Source of the DNA: Catenulispora sp. GP43
Lineage (GTDB): Bacteria > Actinomycetota > Actinomycetes > Streptomycetales > Catenulisporaceae
Direction: 5' to 3'
Assembly (NCBI RefSeq): GCF_041260665.1
Contig: NZ_JBGCCT010000047.1
Location: forward strand, 1 to 53,327
Length of the DNA stretch: 53,327 nt
Positions 1-8,561 of the stretch are shown piece after piece. Each line of letters starts with the position of its first letter. Positions within the stretch are counted from its first letter, which is position 1. The notes below the pieces were generated by a model. The model was given only the letters and a program-made list of their open reading frames with translations. It was not told where the DNA came from and made no database searches. Position numbers and translations under genes: made by a program.

Positions 1-135
1 TGCTTCTCTCGTCGCCGGGGCGCTCAGCCCGCAACCACTGCAAACCGCCCGATCAGGGGCAACCCATCACGCCTGCGAAAACGGCGAAAGCCGAGTTAGT
101 CTGCTTTAAAACAATTGATCGTCTGCTGAGAACTG
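1..135. other. Left-edge noncoding stretch downstream of cas3
   Basis: This segment follows the cas3 stop codon on the minus strand. I see no convincing start codon with a ribosome binding site in it. It contains an AT-richer patch around 100-120. If the usual type I-E order continues, the next gene (cse1/casA) would begin to the left of the window, but nothing here proves that. Confidence 0.4.
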
Positions 136-2982
136 TCACAGGTCCCGGGCGTGACGCAAGCCGACGATGGGGTGGTAGTGGAGGCTGCTGTCGTCGGCGC
201 GCCAGCCTTCGCTGGCAGTCGTGCGTCCCTCGAGCAGCACCAGTTCGCGCAGCAACGCGTTCCGCTCCCACGCCGGAGGGCATTCCACGACCGAGGCATG
301 ACCGCGGACCCAGCTGCTGGGGACCGGGATGCTGTGCTCCATGAGCGTGCGCACCCCGGCCGCTGTCAGTGGCTGGCACAACGCGATCTTGCCCGCTGGA
401 TCCAGGCTCTGGTTTCCGTCGGACTGTCGGTAGACCAGCAGCACGCGGGCACTGTCAGCGCCAAGACGTGTAACGATCAGGTCCTCGTCGAGCTCGTCGC
501 GGGTCTTCCACAACTCCGAATACAGGTTTGTCGGGTTGGGCTCCGGCTCGTTGATGATGATGTTCCCGGCCAGTTGTTTCTCGGCCAAGACCGCGCCAGC
601 GTATTCCAGGTCGGCCTTCCACTGATCAAGACCAGTCTTGTCGGAGAGGTTCCCCGGCTGAGCGAACACGTCCCCGTAAACGCCATCAACCAGAGCCTGC
701 ACGCCTTCGGGCACCTCGATCGCGGCACCCTCGTGCTCTTTCAGCAGCCGACGGGTATGCCGCAGGAGGCTGTCGTAGTACACCGAGCCCCACGCCCTAG
801 GCAGCTCGTACACGTCGTCGCCGTTCACCGGATCCAGGACCACCAGCCTCGGATCGTTCCCGACCCAGGCCGGACGCGTGGCGCGCAAGTGGCGCTGGCA
901 CCGGCCGGCCCTCTGGAACAGCAGCGCGATCGGTGCCAGGTCGCTGATCACCAGGTCGAAGTCCAAGTCGATGGATTGCTCGACCACTTGCGTCGCGACC
1001 AGCACCGCACGCGTCGGACGGGTGCCGCCGTTTCCGGGCTTGCCGAATGCCAACTGCACCTCGTCGGTAACCGTCTTACGGCGCAGGGCCTGAAGGCGTG
1101 AATGCAGCAACCGGACCTCGACCGGTTCGCCGCCGGCAGCGTTCAGCGCCTTTCTCAGGTGTTCGAACGTTTGCTGGGCCTCGGCCACTGTGTTGCAGCA
1201 GACCAGGACGCAGCCGCCTTCGTCTCCGGCAATGCCGGCCAGGCGTTCGGTGATGAAGCTCAGCCGGTCCCTTTCACCGCCGGTGCGCGTCACCGCTGCG
1301 ATCTCGACCTGCAACTGGTGCGCCCGCGCGCTGCCGACCGTCACCGGCTTGCCTACCTCACCGCTGATCCCGTCGACGAACAACCAACCCGGGTATGGGG
1401 CCGCGACCGGCGTCAAGACACCTGCTCCCGCGCCGAGCACGCCGCGGCGGTAGGCGTCCACAACGCTGTGCGCGATCCGGCCGGACAGCGTCGCCGACAT
1501 CACCACCACCGGCACCCGCATCGCGCCCAGCCAGGTCAGCAGCCGCAGCAGCAGCGCGTGCATCCATGGCCCATAGCTATGTGCCTCGTCGATCACCACG
1601 ACCTTGCCGCACAACGCCGACAACCGCAGCAGGTTGTGCCGCACAGGCAGCACGCCGGCCAGGATCTGGTCGATGGTCAACGCCCCCACAGCCGCCAACA
1701 GGCCCCGGCGACCACCCCGCAACCACTCCGAGGAGAACGCAGCGACCTGCACGTCGCTGGCTGTGGCGTTGGCCGACACGGAGGCCTCGGCGAGCTTGTC
1801 GAAGTCGCTGTTCAGCCACGACAGTCCATGCACCAGCCCGATCGAGGCAGACTCAAGAAGGTTCCGTCCGTCGCAAAAGCCTGACAGCCGGGTGAACATC
1901 GCGTCGGTCGTCGCCATTGTGGGCAGCGCGAACACCACTCCCCCGGCGTCGGCGACCTGTGCGAAACGCAGCGCTGCCAGCTGCGCCGCCTCCGTCTTGC
2001 CATCACCAGCTGGTGCGGTGATCAACAGCATTCCCGGACCGTGAACCTGCTCAGCGAGCCCTTCAATCAGCGAGGACTGCAGCAGGTTCGGCTCGAACCC
2101 GAAGCGCTCGCCGAACTCCGCCAGCGTCGGCATGTCCCGAAACCGCGCCCGGCCCAGGCCCGCGGCGGAAACCACAGCCGGAGCATCGAGCACAGCCTGA
2201 TCGAAGTGCGCCTGCAACTGCGGCCCGGTCGCCTCCCAGTCGGCATCGGGCATGCGCGGCTTGATGAAACTCACCTGGCTGGCGAGCCAGTCGGCCACCA
2301 CTACCAGGCCAGCCAGCCCCGGGATCTCCGCACCGGGCAACGCAGACTCCGGCACCGAACCCGCGCCACCACCGATCACCCCCCGCAGCGCTGCCGCGTG
2401 AGCCTGACACTGCACTTCCCAGCCACCAGCCCCCAACGCGGCGCCCTTGTACGCCCGCGGACGCCGCAACTCGTCATGCGCCAGCGGCTGGTGCAACCGA
2501 CCATGGTGCCCACCTAGCAACTGCGCCACCACATGAGCCAGCTCATCCCGGCCGGCCGGGTAGCCCAAGCGCGGAAGCACCTCGGCCAACACCCACAGCG
2601 TCGCATCGTCGTGCCCGAACCTGAGCTCCTCCTCCGTCAACCGCTCTGTGGCGAAGCCAGGGTCGGTTGTGAGCTCCTTGTACAGCTCAGGCACCTTCGC
2701 CTGAAACGGCGGTGTGGCCTTTCCGATGTCATGCAGCCCAGCCCAGAACATCACCAGCTCACGAACAGCGCCAGATGGCACACCGAGACTGTCGGCCAAA
2801 CGAACAGCCCTCGAGGAGTCGTACCAGGTATCAAATAAGGCCCCGGCCATCGCGGCAGTATCCAGCAGGTGACACACCAGCGGATACGGTCCCGGAAGCT
2901 CGCGATGCTTACCCCACAGGCAGACGTTCACCACGCCAGCTGGACTGCCTGCCTGAGCGACCGGATCAGATTGATCTTGCAC
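136..2982 (-). CDS. cas3: CRISPR-associated helicase-nuclease Cas3, type I-E
   Basis: Cas3 is recruited by Cascade to the R-loop, nicks the displaced strand with its HD nuclease and unwinds and degrades the target in an ATP-dependent way. The protein has about 948 residues, a normal size for type I-E Cas3. The N-terminal HD domain shows a histidine near residue 38 and the LHDIGKATPPFQ motif near residue 84. The helicase part shows Walker A APAGDGKTEAA (about residue 325), DEAH (about 460), the SAT motif (about 495) and FQRAGRCQRH (motif VI, about 687). The frame is open upstream to 3315, but that extension translates CRISPR repeats antisense. The GTG at 2982 has a good ribosome site (GAAGGA) about 8 bases upstream, so I chose it. 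It diverges from the CRISPR array, sharing a 228-base intergenic region. No other cas gene is visible; they may lie to the left. Confidence 0.93.
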   Translation of the reverse strand: MQDQSDPVAQAGSPAGVVNVCLWGKHRELPGPYPLVCHLLDTAAMAGALFDTWYDSSRAVRLADSLGVPSGAVRELVMFWAGLHDIGKATPPFQAKVPELYKELTTDPGFATERLTEEELRFGHDDATLWVLAEVLPRLGYPAGRDELAHVVAQLLGGHHGRLHQPLAHDELRRPRAYKGAALGAGGWEVQCQAHAAALRGVIGGGAGSVPESALPGAEIPGLAGLVVVADWLASQVSFIKPRMPDADWEATGPQLQAHFDQAVLDAPAVVSAAGLGRARFRDMPTLAEFGERFGFEPNLLQSSLIEGLAEQVHGPGMLLITAPAGDGKTEAAQLAALRFAQVADAGGVVFALPTMATTDAMFTRLSGFCDGRNLLESASIGLVHGLSWLNSDFDKLAEASVSANATASDVQVAAFSSEWLRGGRRGLLAAVGALTIDQILAGVLPVRHNLLRLSALCGKVVVIDEAHSYGPWMHALLLRLLTWLGAMRVPVVVMSATLSGRIAHSVVDAYRRGVLGAGAGVLTPVAAPYPGWLFVDGISGEVGKPVTVGSARAHQLQVEIAAVTRTGGERDRLSFITERLAGIAGDEGGCVLVCCNTVAEAQQTFEHLRKALNAAGGEPVEVRLLHSRLQALRRKTVTDEVQLAFGKPGNGGTRPTRAVLVATQVVEQSIDLDFDLVISDLAPIALLFQRAGRCQRHLRATRPAWVGNDPRLVVLDPVNGDDVYELPRAWGSVYYDSLLRHTRRLLKEHEGAAIEVPEGVQALVDGVYGDVFAQPGNLSDKTGLDQWKADLEYAGAVLAEKQLAGNIIINEPEPNPTNLYSELWKTRDELDEDLIVTRLGADSARVLLVYRQSDGNQSLDPAGKIALCQPLTAAGVRTLMEHSIPVPSSWVRGHASVVECPPAWERNALLRELVLLEGRTTASEGWRADDSSLHYHPIVGLRHARDL

Positions 2983-3210
2983 GCTGGTGTTCCTTCGGCG
3001 CCGCCGGCCACAACCGGGACTTAAACCACCCGGGACCGGGCAGACCACAAGCCAAACAGAGCCCACTGACAAAGCACGCGATCCGCCCCAGGACAGGAGC
3101 CACGGTATTCTGCCGGAACCCGACACGACCTGATTGCTAGAGGAGCCCTTCTTGCTGGCAGCCTTTATCGCGATTCGATAACGCCAGCGAATCGTCGCAG
3201 CTCGGGAAGG
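2983..3210. promoter_or_regulatory. Shared cas3 promoter / CRISPR leader region
   Basis: This 228-base segment lies between the divergent cas3 start and the first CRISPR repeat. By repeat orientation the array should be transcribed rightward, so this is the leader side. It contains an inverted repeat CGATTCG (3171-3177) / CGAATCG (3188-3194), 16 bases before the first repeat. Leader status is inferred from position, from repeat orientation and from the fact that repeat point mutations concentrate at the other end of the array. I could not define promoter boxes. Confidence 0.6.
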
Positions 3211-6200
3211 GTTCTCTCCGCGCAGGCGGAGGTGGTGCGTCTGGCTGACCGCCGCCCCGGCCGACCGCGGCGTTCTCTCCGCGCAGGCGGAGGTGGTGCG
3301 TAGGCGCGTCCCCACACAGTACGACGTGAGGCGTTCTCTCCGCGCAGGCGGAGGTGGTGCGTCGTCGCGGAGACTTCGCAGGTCGCCGAGTCCGTTCTCT
3401 CCGCGCAGGCGGAGGTGGTGCGGCTACGGCCAGTGGGAGCCATTTACCGAGGCCGTTCTCTCCGCGCAGGCGGAGGTGGTGCGCGGGCAATGAGGCTCGG
3501 GGTGTCCTCGGCGGGGTTCTCTCCGCGCAGGCGGAGGTGGTGCGGCGGCGGTGCGGGCGGTGGCGACGTTGTTGTTGTTCTCTCCGCGCAGGCGGAGGTG
3601 GTGCGTCGATCGCGGTGCGGTTTACCGAGGCGTAGAAGTTCTCTCCGCGCAGGCGGAGGTGGTGCGGGACGAGCAGCATGACCGAGATCCCCACCCTTGT
3701 TCTCTCCGCGCAGGCGGAGGTGGTGCGCTGGCCAAGCCGCCCGCGTAGACCCCGGCCTGGTTCTCTCCGCGCAGGCGGAGGTGGTGCGACGTCCTGGCCG
3801 CGCAGGGTGCCGGGCCGGTCGTTCTCTCCGCGCAGGCGGAGGTGGTGCGATGCTGTCGGACCTGGCGACGCTGGATCAGGGGTTCTCTCCGCGCAGGCGG
3901 AGGTGGTGCGCACTACTCGCCGCGTACACACGGCAGCAATAAGTTCTCTCCGCGCAGGCGGAGGTGGTGCGCTGCCACCGTAGCGCGACGTGAAATCGCC
4001 GGTGTTCTCTCCGCGCAGGCGGAGGTGGTGCGCAGTTGTCGCCGTGCACGCCGCCGTGTGTCTCGTTCTCTCCGCGCAGGCGGAGGTGGTGCGCCGGTGA
4101 AACCCGTCATCGGCTGGTAGGTGCCGTTCTCTCCGCGCAGGCGGAGGTGGTGCGGCCTCGCCCGGCACCTCGACGTCTTCGTGGTCGTTCTCTCCGCGCA
4201 GGCGGAGGTGGTGCGGCCTCGCCCGGCACCTCGACGTCTTCGTGGTCGTTCTCTCCGCGCAGGCGGAGGTGGTGCGTCCCGCTTCGCCTGCGCGTCGGTG
4301 ATGTTCTGGTTCTCTCCGCGCAGGCGGAGGTGGTGCGCCACTCAGGCGGCGCAGCAGGCGACGACGGCCGTTCTCTCCGCGCAGGCGGAGGTGGTGCGTC
4401 GTTGTCTGTGGTCGGCCGCCGCGCCCACCCGTTCTCTCCGCGCAGGCGGAGGTGGTGCAGTAGCGAGCCGCATTCAGACGGCGGGCGCTCGGTTCTCTCC
4501 GCGCAGGCGGAGGTGGTGCGTTCGAGAGCTGCGCCTCGGCGAACTGCCCGAAGTTCTCTCCGCGCAGGCGGAGGTGGTGCGGGGGCGCGGCGGTGAGTGA
4601 GGTCGACGAGCTGGTTCTCTCCGCGCAGGCGGAGGTGGTGCGCTGTCGAACTTCCTGCTGATCGGCCCGGCAACGTTCTCTCCGCGCAGGCGGAGGTGGT
4701 GCGGATCGGCTCGCCGGTTTTAGGGTTGATGCGCTGTTCTCTCCGCGCAGGCGGAGGTGGTGCGGCCCAGCCGCTGCCATAGCTGCTGCTCCATCGGTTC
4801 TCTCCGCGCAGGCGGAGGTGGTGCGCTCTCCGCGTACTGCGGGTTGAACCCGCTGTTGTTCTCTCCGCGCAGGCGGAGGTGGTGCGTCGACGCAGGCAAG
4901 GGACGTGTGGTGCGGCTGGTTCTCTCCGCGCAGGCGGAGGTGGTGCGCCTACTGTTCGGCGCTCACGTTCCCGGCGCCAGTTCTCTCCGCGCAGGCGGAG
5001 GTGGTGCGGCGCCATTGGCGACGTCGCGAGCTCGCTGATGGTTCTCTCCGCGCAGGCGGAGGTGGTGCGACGCGCGGGAGGGTTCCGGCCGGCTCGACTT
5101 CGTTCTCTCCGCGCAGGCGGAGGTGGTGCGTCCAGGCTGTTCATGTTCTCTCCTCGGGGCGGGTTCTCTCCGCGCAGGCGGAGGTGGTGCGCAATTCGGG
5201 GCGCAGATTGTTCGCCTGGAGTTGTTCTCTCCGCGCAGGCGGAGGTGGTGCGGAGGGGCGCTGCGAAGCTCCGGTAATCCGTGAGTTCTCTCCGCGCAGG
5301 CGGAGGTGGGGCGCGCAGGCGTGCGGTACGCCGGTGATCTCGGGCGTTCTCTCCGCGCAGGCGGAGGTGGTGCGTTCGACGTCGACGACGACAGCGAGTC
5401 GATCAGGTTCTCTCCGCGCAGGCGGAGGTGGTGCGTACCTGGTCGAAGGTGGCCGGTCGTTCACCAAGTTCTCTCCGCGCAGGCGGAGGTGGTGCGCCGC
5501 TCTGGCCATGAGGTCGTCGTAGTCCGGGTTCTCTCCGCGCAGGCGGAGGTGGTGCGGCGCGCGGGGGACGGGTCCCCGTCCGCGGTGTGTTCTCTCCGCG
5601 CAGGCGGAGGTGGTGCGATGGTGGTTCGAGTCCACCGTCCTACCGCTTCGTTCTCTCCGCGCAGGCGGAGGTGGTGCGGCGCCGGTGGGGGCGGAGACGC
5701 CGTCGAGGGCGTTCTCTCCGCGCAGGCGGAGGTGGTGCGTCATCGAGCTGACGCAGGGCCTGCATCAGGTTGTTCTCTCCGCGCAGGCGGAGGTGGTGCG
5801 GCGCTGGACGGCCTCGGCGACGTCGTCCAGAAGTTCTCTCCGCGCAGGCGGAGGTGGTGCGGCCGGCGGCCGGTCAGCGGCCGCGCAGGCGGTGTTCTCT
5901 CCGCGCAGGCGGAGTTGGTTCGTCCACGGCCGGGCGTGGCAGGTCGTCGTCGACGGTCTCTCCGCGCAGGCGGAGGTGGTTCGCCGCCCGCCGAGCCCTG
6001 GGTCTGCACGCCAACGGTCTCTCCGCGCAGGCGGAGGTGGTTCGTCCTTATTCTTGACGACAGTGACGATCCATTTGGTCTCTCCGCGCAGGCGGAGGTG
6101 GTTCGGCCGCGGGCATCTCGGCCAGCGCCAGGAACGCGGTCTCTCCGCGCAGGCGGAGGTGGTTCGCCGGAACGCGAGGGGATGCCGTCGCTGCCCGAGG

Positions 6201-7386
6201 TCTCTCCGCGCAGGCGGAGGTGGTTCACACGCCGCCATGCCTACGATGCCGCGTACCCTGGTCTCTCCGCGCAGGCGGAGGTGGTTCGACATTCCGCGGA
6301 CGGCTGAACTACATGACCCGGGTCTCTCCGCGCAGGCGGAGGTGGTTCGCCGCAGGGCGGGGACGATGACCGACTGGGACGGGTCTCTCCGCGCAGGCGG
6401 AGGTGGTTCGAGTGAGCAGGGCCATCGGGCCTCTCCTATGCGGGTGTCTCCGCGCAGGCGGAGGTGGTTCGAGTTCCGGCCTGCTGACCCTCGGCGTGGA
6501 CCCGGTCTCTCCGCGCAGGCGGAGGTGGTTCGCTCGGCGACGGTGGGGTGGCCGGATTCAGCCGGGTCTCTCCGCGCTGGCGGAGGTGGTTCGATGCTCT
6601 GTGACGACAAGGACGTGCCCACCAAGGTCTCTCCGCGCGGGCGGAGGCGGTTCGCCCCCGCCGCGAGGTGCGGACGGGGGCCGAGTGGTCTCTCCGCGCA
6701 GGCGGAGGTGGTTCGCAGACCGAACGCCGTACCGACTTCGACCTGTCGGTCTCTCCGCGCAGGCGGAGGTGGTTCGTTGTCCCCGGTGTCATGCCGGATG
6801 ATCGCCTCGGTCTCTCCGCGCAGGCGGAGGTGGTTCGTTGTCCCCGGTGTCATGCCGGATGATCGCCTCGGTCTCTCCGCGCAGGCGGAGGTGGTTCGGG
6901 GTCGAGGGTGGTGCAGGCGTCGGTGGCGCCGGTCTCTCCGCGCAGGCGGAGGTGGTTCGCCGTGGCCGGCGATCTGGTGTTCGGTGAGGTGGGTCTCTCC
7001 GCGCAGGCGGAGGTGGTTCGAACTACGCCGAGCTCCAGGCTCAGTTCGCCGAGGTCTCTCCGCGCAGGCGGAGGTGGTTCGTACGCGCGAGCGTGCCGGG
7101 GAATTCGACTTCCGGTCTCTCCGCGCAGGCGGAGGTGGTTCGCCGCTGGACTGGCTGCGGGCCAAGGCGGCCGGGGTCTCTCTGCGCAGGCGGAGGTGGT
7201 TCGTGGATCCGCATCAGCCCTGCCTCTTTTCTGCTGGTCTCTCCGCGCAGGCGGAGGTGGTTCGACCAACCGGACCCCCGGCGCGCCGGCCGCCGCGGTC
7301 TCTCCGCGCAGGCGGAGGTGGTTCGTTCAGCCGGCGGATGGGCTGGGCGCTGCTGGCGGTCTCTCCGCGCAGGCGGAGGTGGTTCG
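3211..7386 (+). CRISPR. Type I-E CRISPR array, 69 repeats, two repeat variants
   Basis: The array has 69 repeats of 29 bases with a 61-base period, so spacers are 32 bases; the one exception is the spacer 5497-5527, which has 31. Repeats 1-44 (3211 to 5833) begin GTTCTC and end GGTGGTGCG. Repeats 46-69 (5955 to 7358) begin GGTCTC and end GGTGGTTCG. Repeat 45 (5894) is intermediate, with the new 5' end and the old 3' end. All share the hairpin CTCCGCGCAGGCGGAG, typical of type I-E. Variant repeats are #21 and #35 in the first part and #50, #54, #56, #57 and #66 in the second, which suggests that the right side is the older, trailer side. Two spacers occur twice in tandem: 4155-4186 = 4216-4247 and 6777-6808 = 6838-6869. 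The cognate Cas3 is next door. After the last repeat one spacer-length segment (7387-7418) and one base remain before an IS21 end. Confidence 0.97.
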
Positions 7387-7752
7387 CTGCTGTGGATGGG
7401 GATCATGCACTTCATCAAGTGAGTTTCGTCTACTGGTTTGGCCCCGGTTCAGCCTTTCGTGCGGCCCCGGTTGGGAGCTGTGTGCCGGGTTGTCGTGAGC
7501 TTTTGATGTGGCCCCGGCAGGTTCAGTCTTGACGGTGTCGTGTTCGGGTGGTTGCTGGACGTGGTCGACCAGCTGTGCGCAGGCGGTGATCAGGCTGTTG
7601 AGGAAGGTCGTGGCGGCGGCGTGGTTGCCGGGAAGTAGCAGGTGGACGCTGCTGTAGTCGCTGGTGGTGATCTGTATTCGGCTGTGGTGGTCGAAGTCCT
7701 GCTCGACGGTGGTGTCGGCGTTGACGATGATGTAGCAGGACACGATGCTCAT
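7327..7752 (-). CDS. Small third ORF of the IS21 element, running into the CRISPR array
   Basis: The ATG at 7752 overlaps the istB stop codon as ATGA, so translation is probably coupled to istB. The first 80 or so residues (MSIVSCYIIVNADTTVEQDF onward) look like real protein, with acidic and hydrophobic stretches around SSVHLLLPGNHAAATTFLN. The frame then leaves the element at about 7420 and continues antisense through the last spacer and repeat of the CRISPR array, stopping at 7327. The C-terminal 30 or so residues are therefore accidental. I do not recognise a family. It may be a passenger or accessory protein of this IS21 subgroup; its native C-terminus cannot be judged from this copy. Confidence 0.5.
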   Translation of the reverse strand: MSIVSCYIIVNADTTVEQDFDHHSRIQITTSDYSSVHLLLPGNHAAATTFLNSLITACAQLVDHVQQPPEHDTVKTEPAGATSKAHDNPAHSSQPGPHERLNRGQTSRRNSLDEVHDPHPQQRTTSACAERPPAAPSPSAG

Positions 7753-8561
7753 CGTCCGGTCTCCTTGGTGCGGGCGCGGTTGGCCTGGGTGGTTTTGAGC
7801 CGGTAGGAGTCGGTGCCGGTCTCGATGATGGTGGCGTTGAAGGTGACGCGGTCGACGATCGCGGCGCAGAGCCGGGGGTCGGTGAAGGTGGCTGACCATT
7901 CGGTGAAGGTGGAGTTGGAGGCGATGGCGATCGAGGACTTTTCTTCGCGGGCGGTGATGACTTGGAAGAGGAGTTCGGCGCCTCGGCGGTCCAGTCGCAA
8001 GTAGCCCAGCTCGTCCAGGCAGAGCAGGTCCAGGCGGGTGTAGCGGGCGATGGTGCGGGTGAGTTGTTTGTCATCGGCGGCTTCGGCGAGTTCGTTAGCC
8101 AAGGCGGCGGCTGTGGTGTAGCGGACCCGGTGTCCGGCTTCGGCGGCGGCGATGCCCAGGGCGATGAGTAGGTGGGATTTGCCGGTGCCGGAGTCGCCGA
8201 TCAGGCATAGCGGGCGGCCCTCGCGGATCCAGGTGCCGCCGGCCAGGGTGTGCACGACCGCGGGGGTGATGTTGGGGTTGGCGGTGAAGTCGAATTCTTC
8301 GACGCGTTTGATGCGGGGGAATGCCGCAGCCTTGACCGCGCGGATCTTGCGGCGTGTTTCGCGCTCGTCGCATTCGGCGGCCAGCAGGTCGGCCAGGAAG
8401 GTCTTGTAACCGGCCTGGTGGTGTAGTGCTGTGGCCACGGCGTCTTCCAGCCGGTCGCGCATCACCGGCAGGCGCAACAGTCGGCAGGCTGCGTCGATGC
8501 TGGCGGTGGCGGCCTGGTCGGTGAGTTCGTCGCGGGTGCGAGCGGTGGCGGTGGTGGTCAC
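7749..8561 (-). CDS. istB: IS21-family helper ATPase IstB
   Basis: IstB is the AAA+ ATPase that assists the IstA transposase in target selection and strand transfer. The 270-residue length is normal. Walker A is GDSGTGKSHLLIALG (about residue 100) and Walker B lies in LDLLCLDELGYL (about residue 170). The GTG start overlaps the istA stop by four bases, the usual IS21 arrangement. Nothing suggests inactivation. Confidence 0.95.
   Translation of the reverse strand: MTTTATARTRDELTDQAATASIDAACRLLRLPVMRDRLEDAVATALHHQAGYKTFLADLLAAECDERETRRKIRAVKAAAFPRIKRVEEFDFTANPNITPAVVHTLAGGTWIREGRPLCLIGDSGTGKSHLLIALGIAAAEAGHRVRYTTAAALANELAEAADDKQLTRTIARYTRLDLLCLDELGYLRLDRRGAELLFQVITAREEKSSIAIASNSTFTEWSATFTDPRLCAAIVDRVTFNATIIETGTDSYRLKTTQANRARTKETGR

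Noticed and set aside
151-1884. Plus-strand frames of 316 and 260 codons opposite cas3
   Set aside because: They mirror the codon structure of cas3 and show no protein motif or ribosome site.
3137-4780. Long open frames across the CRISPR array on both strands (for example 547 and 640 codons)
   Set aside because: They consist of translated repeats every 61 bases; the array explains them fully.
5131-5162. Partial CRISPR repeat inside a spacer (GTTCTCTCC)
   Set aside because: The spacing of flanking repeats is regular and the match is explained by an antisense ribosome site of a protospacer gene.
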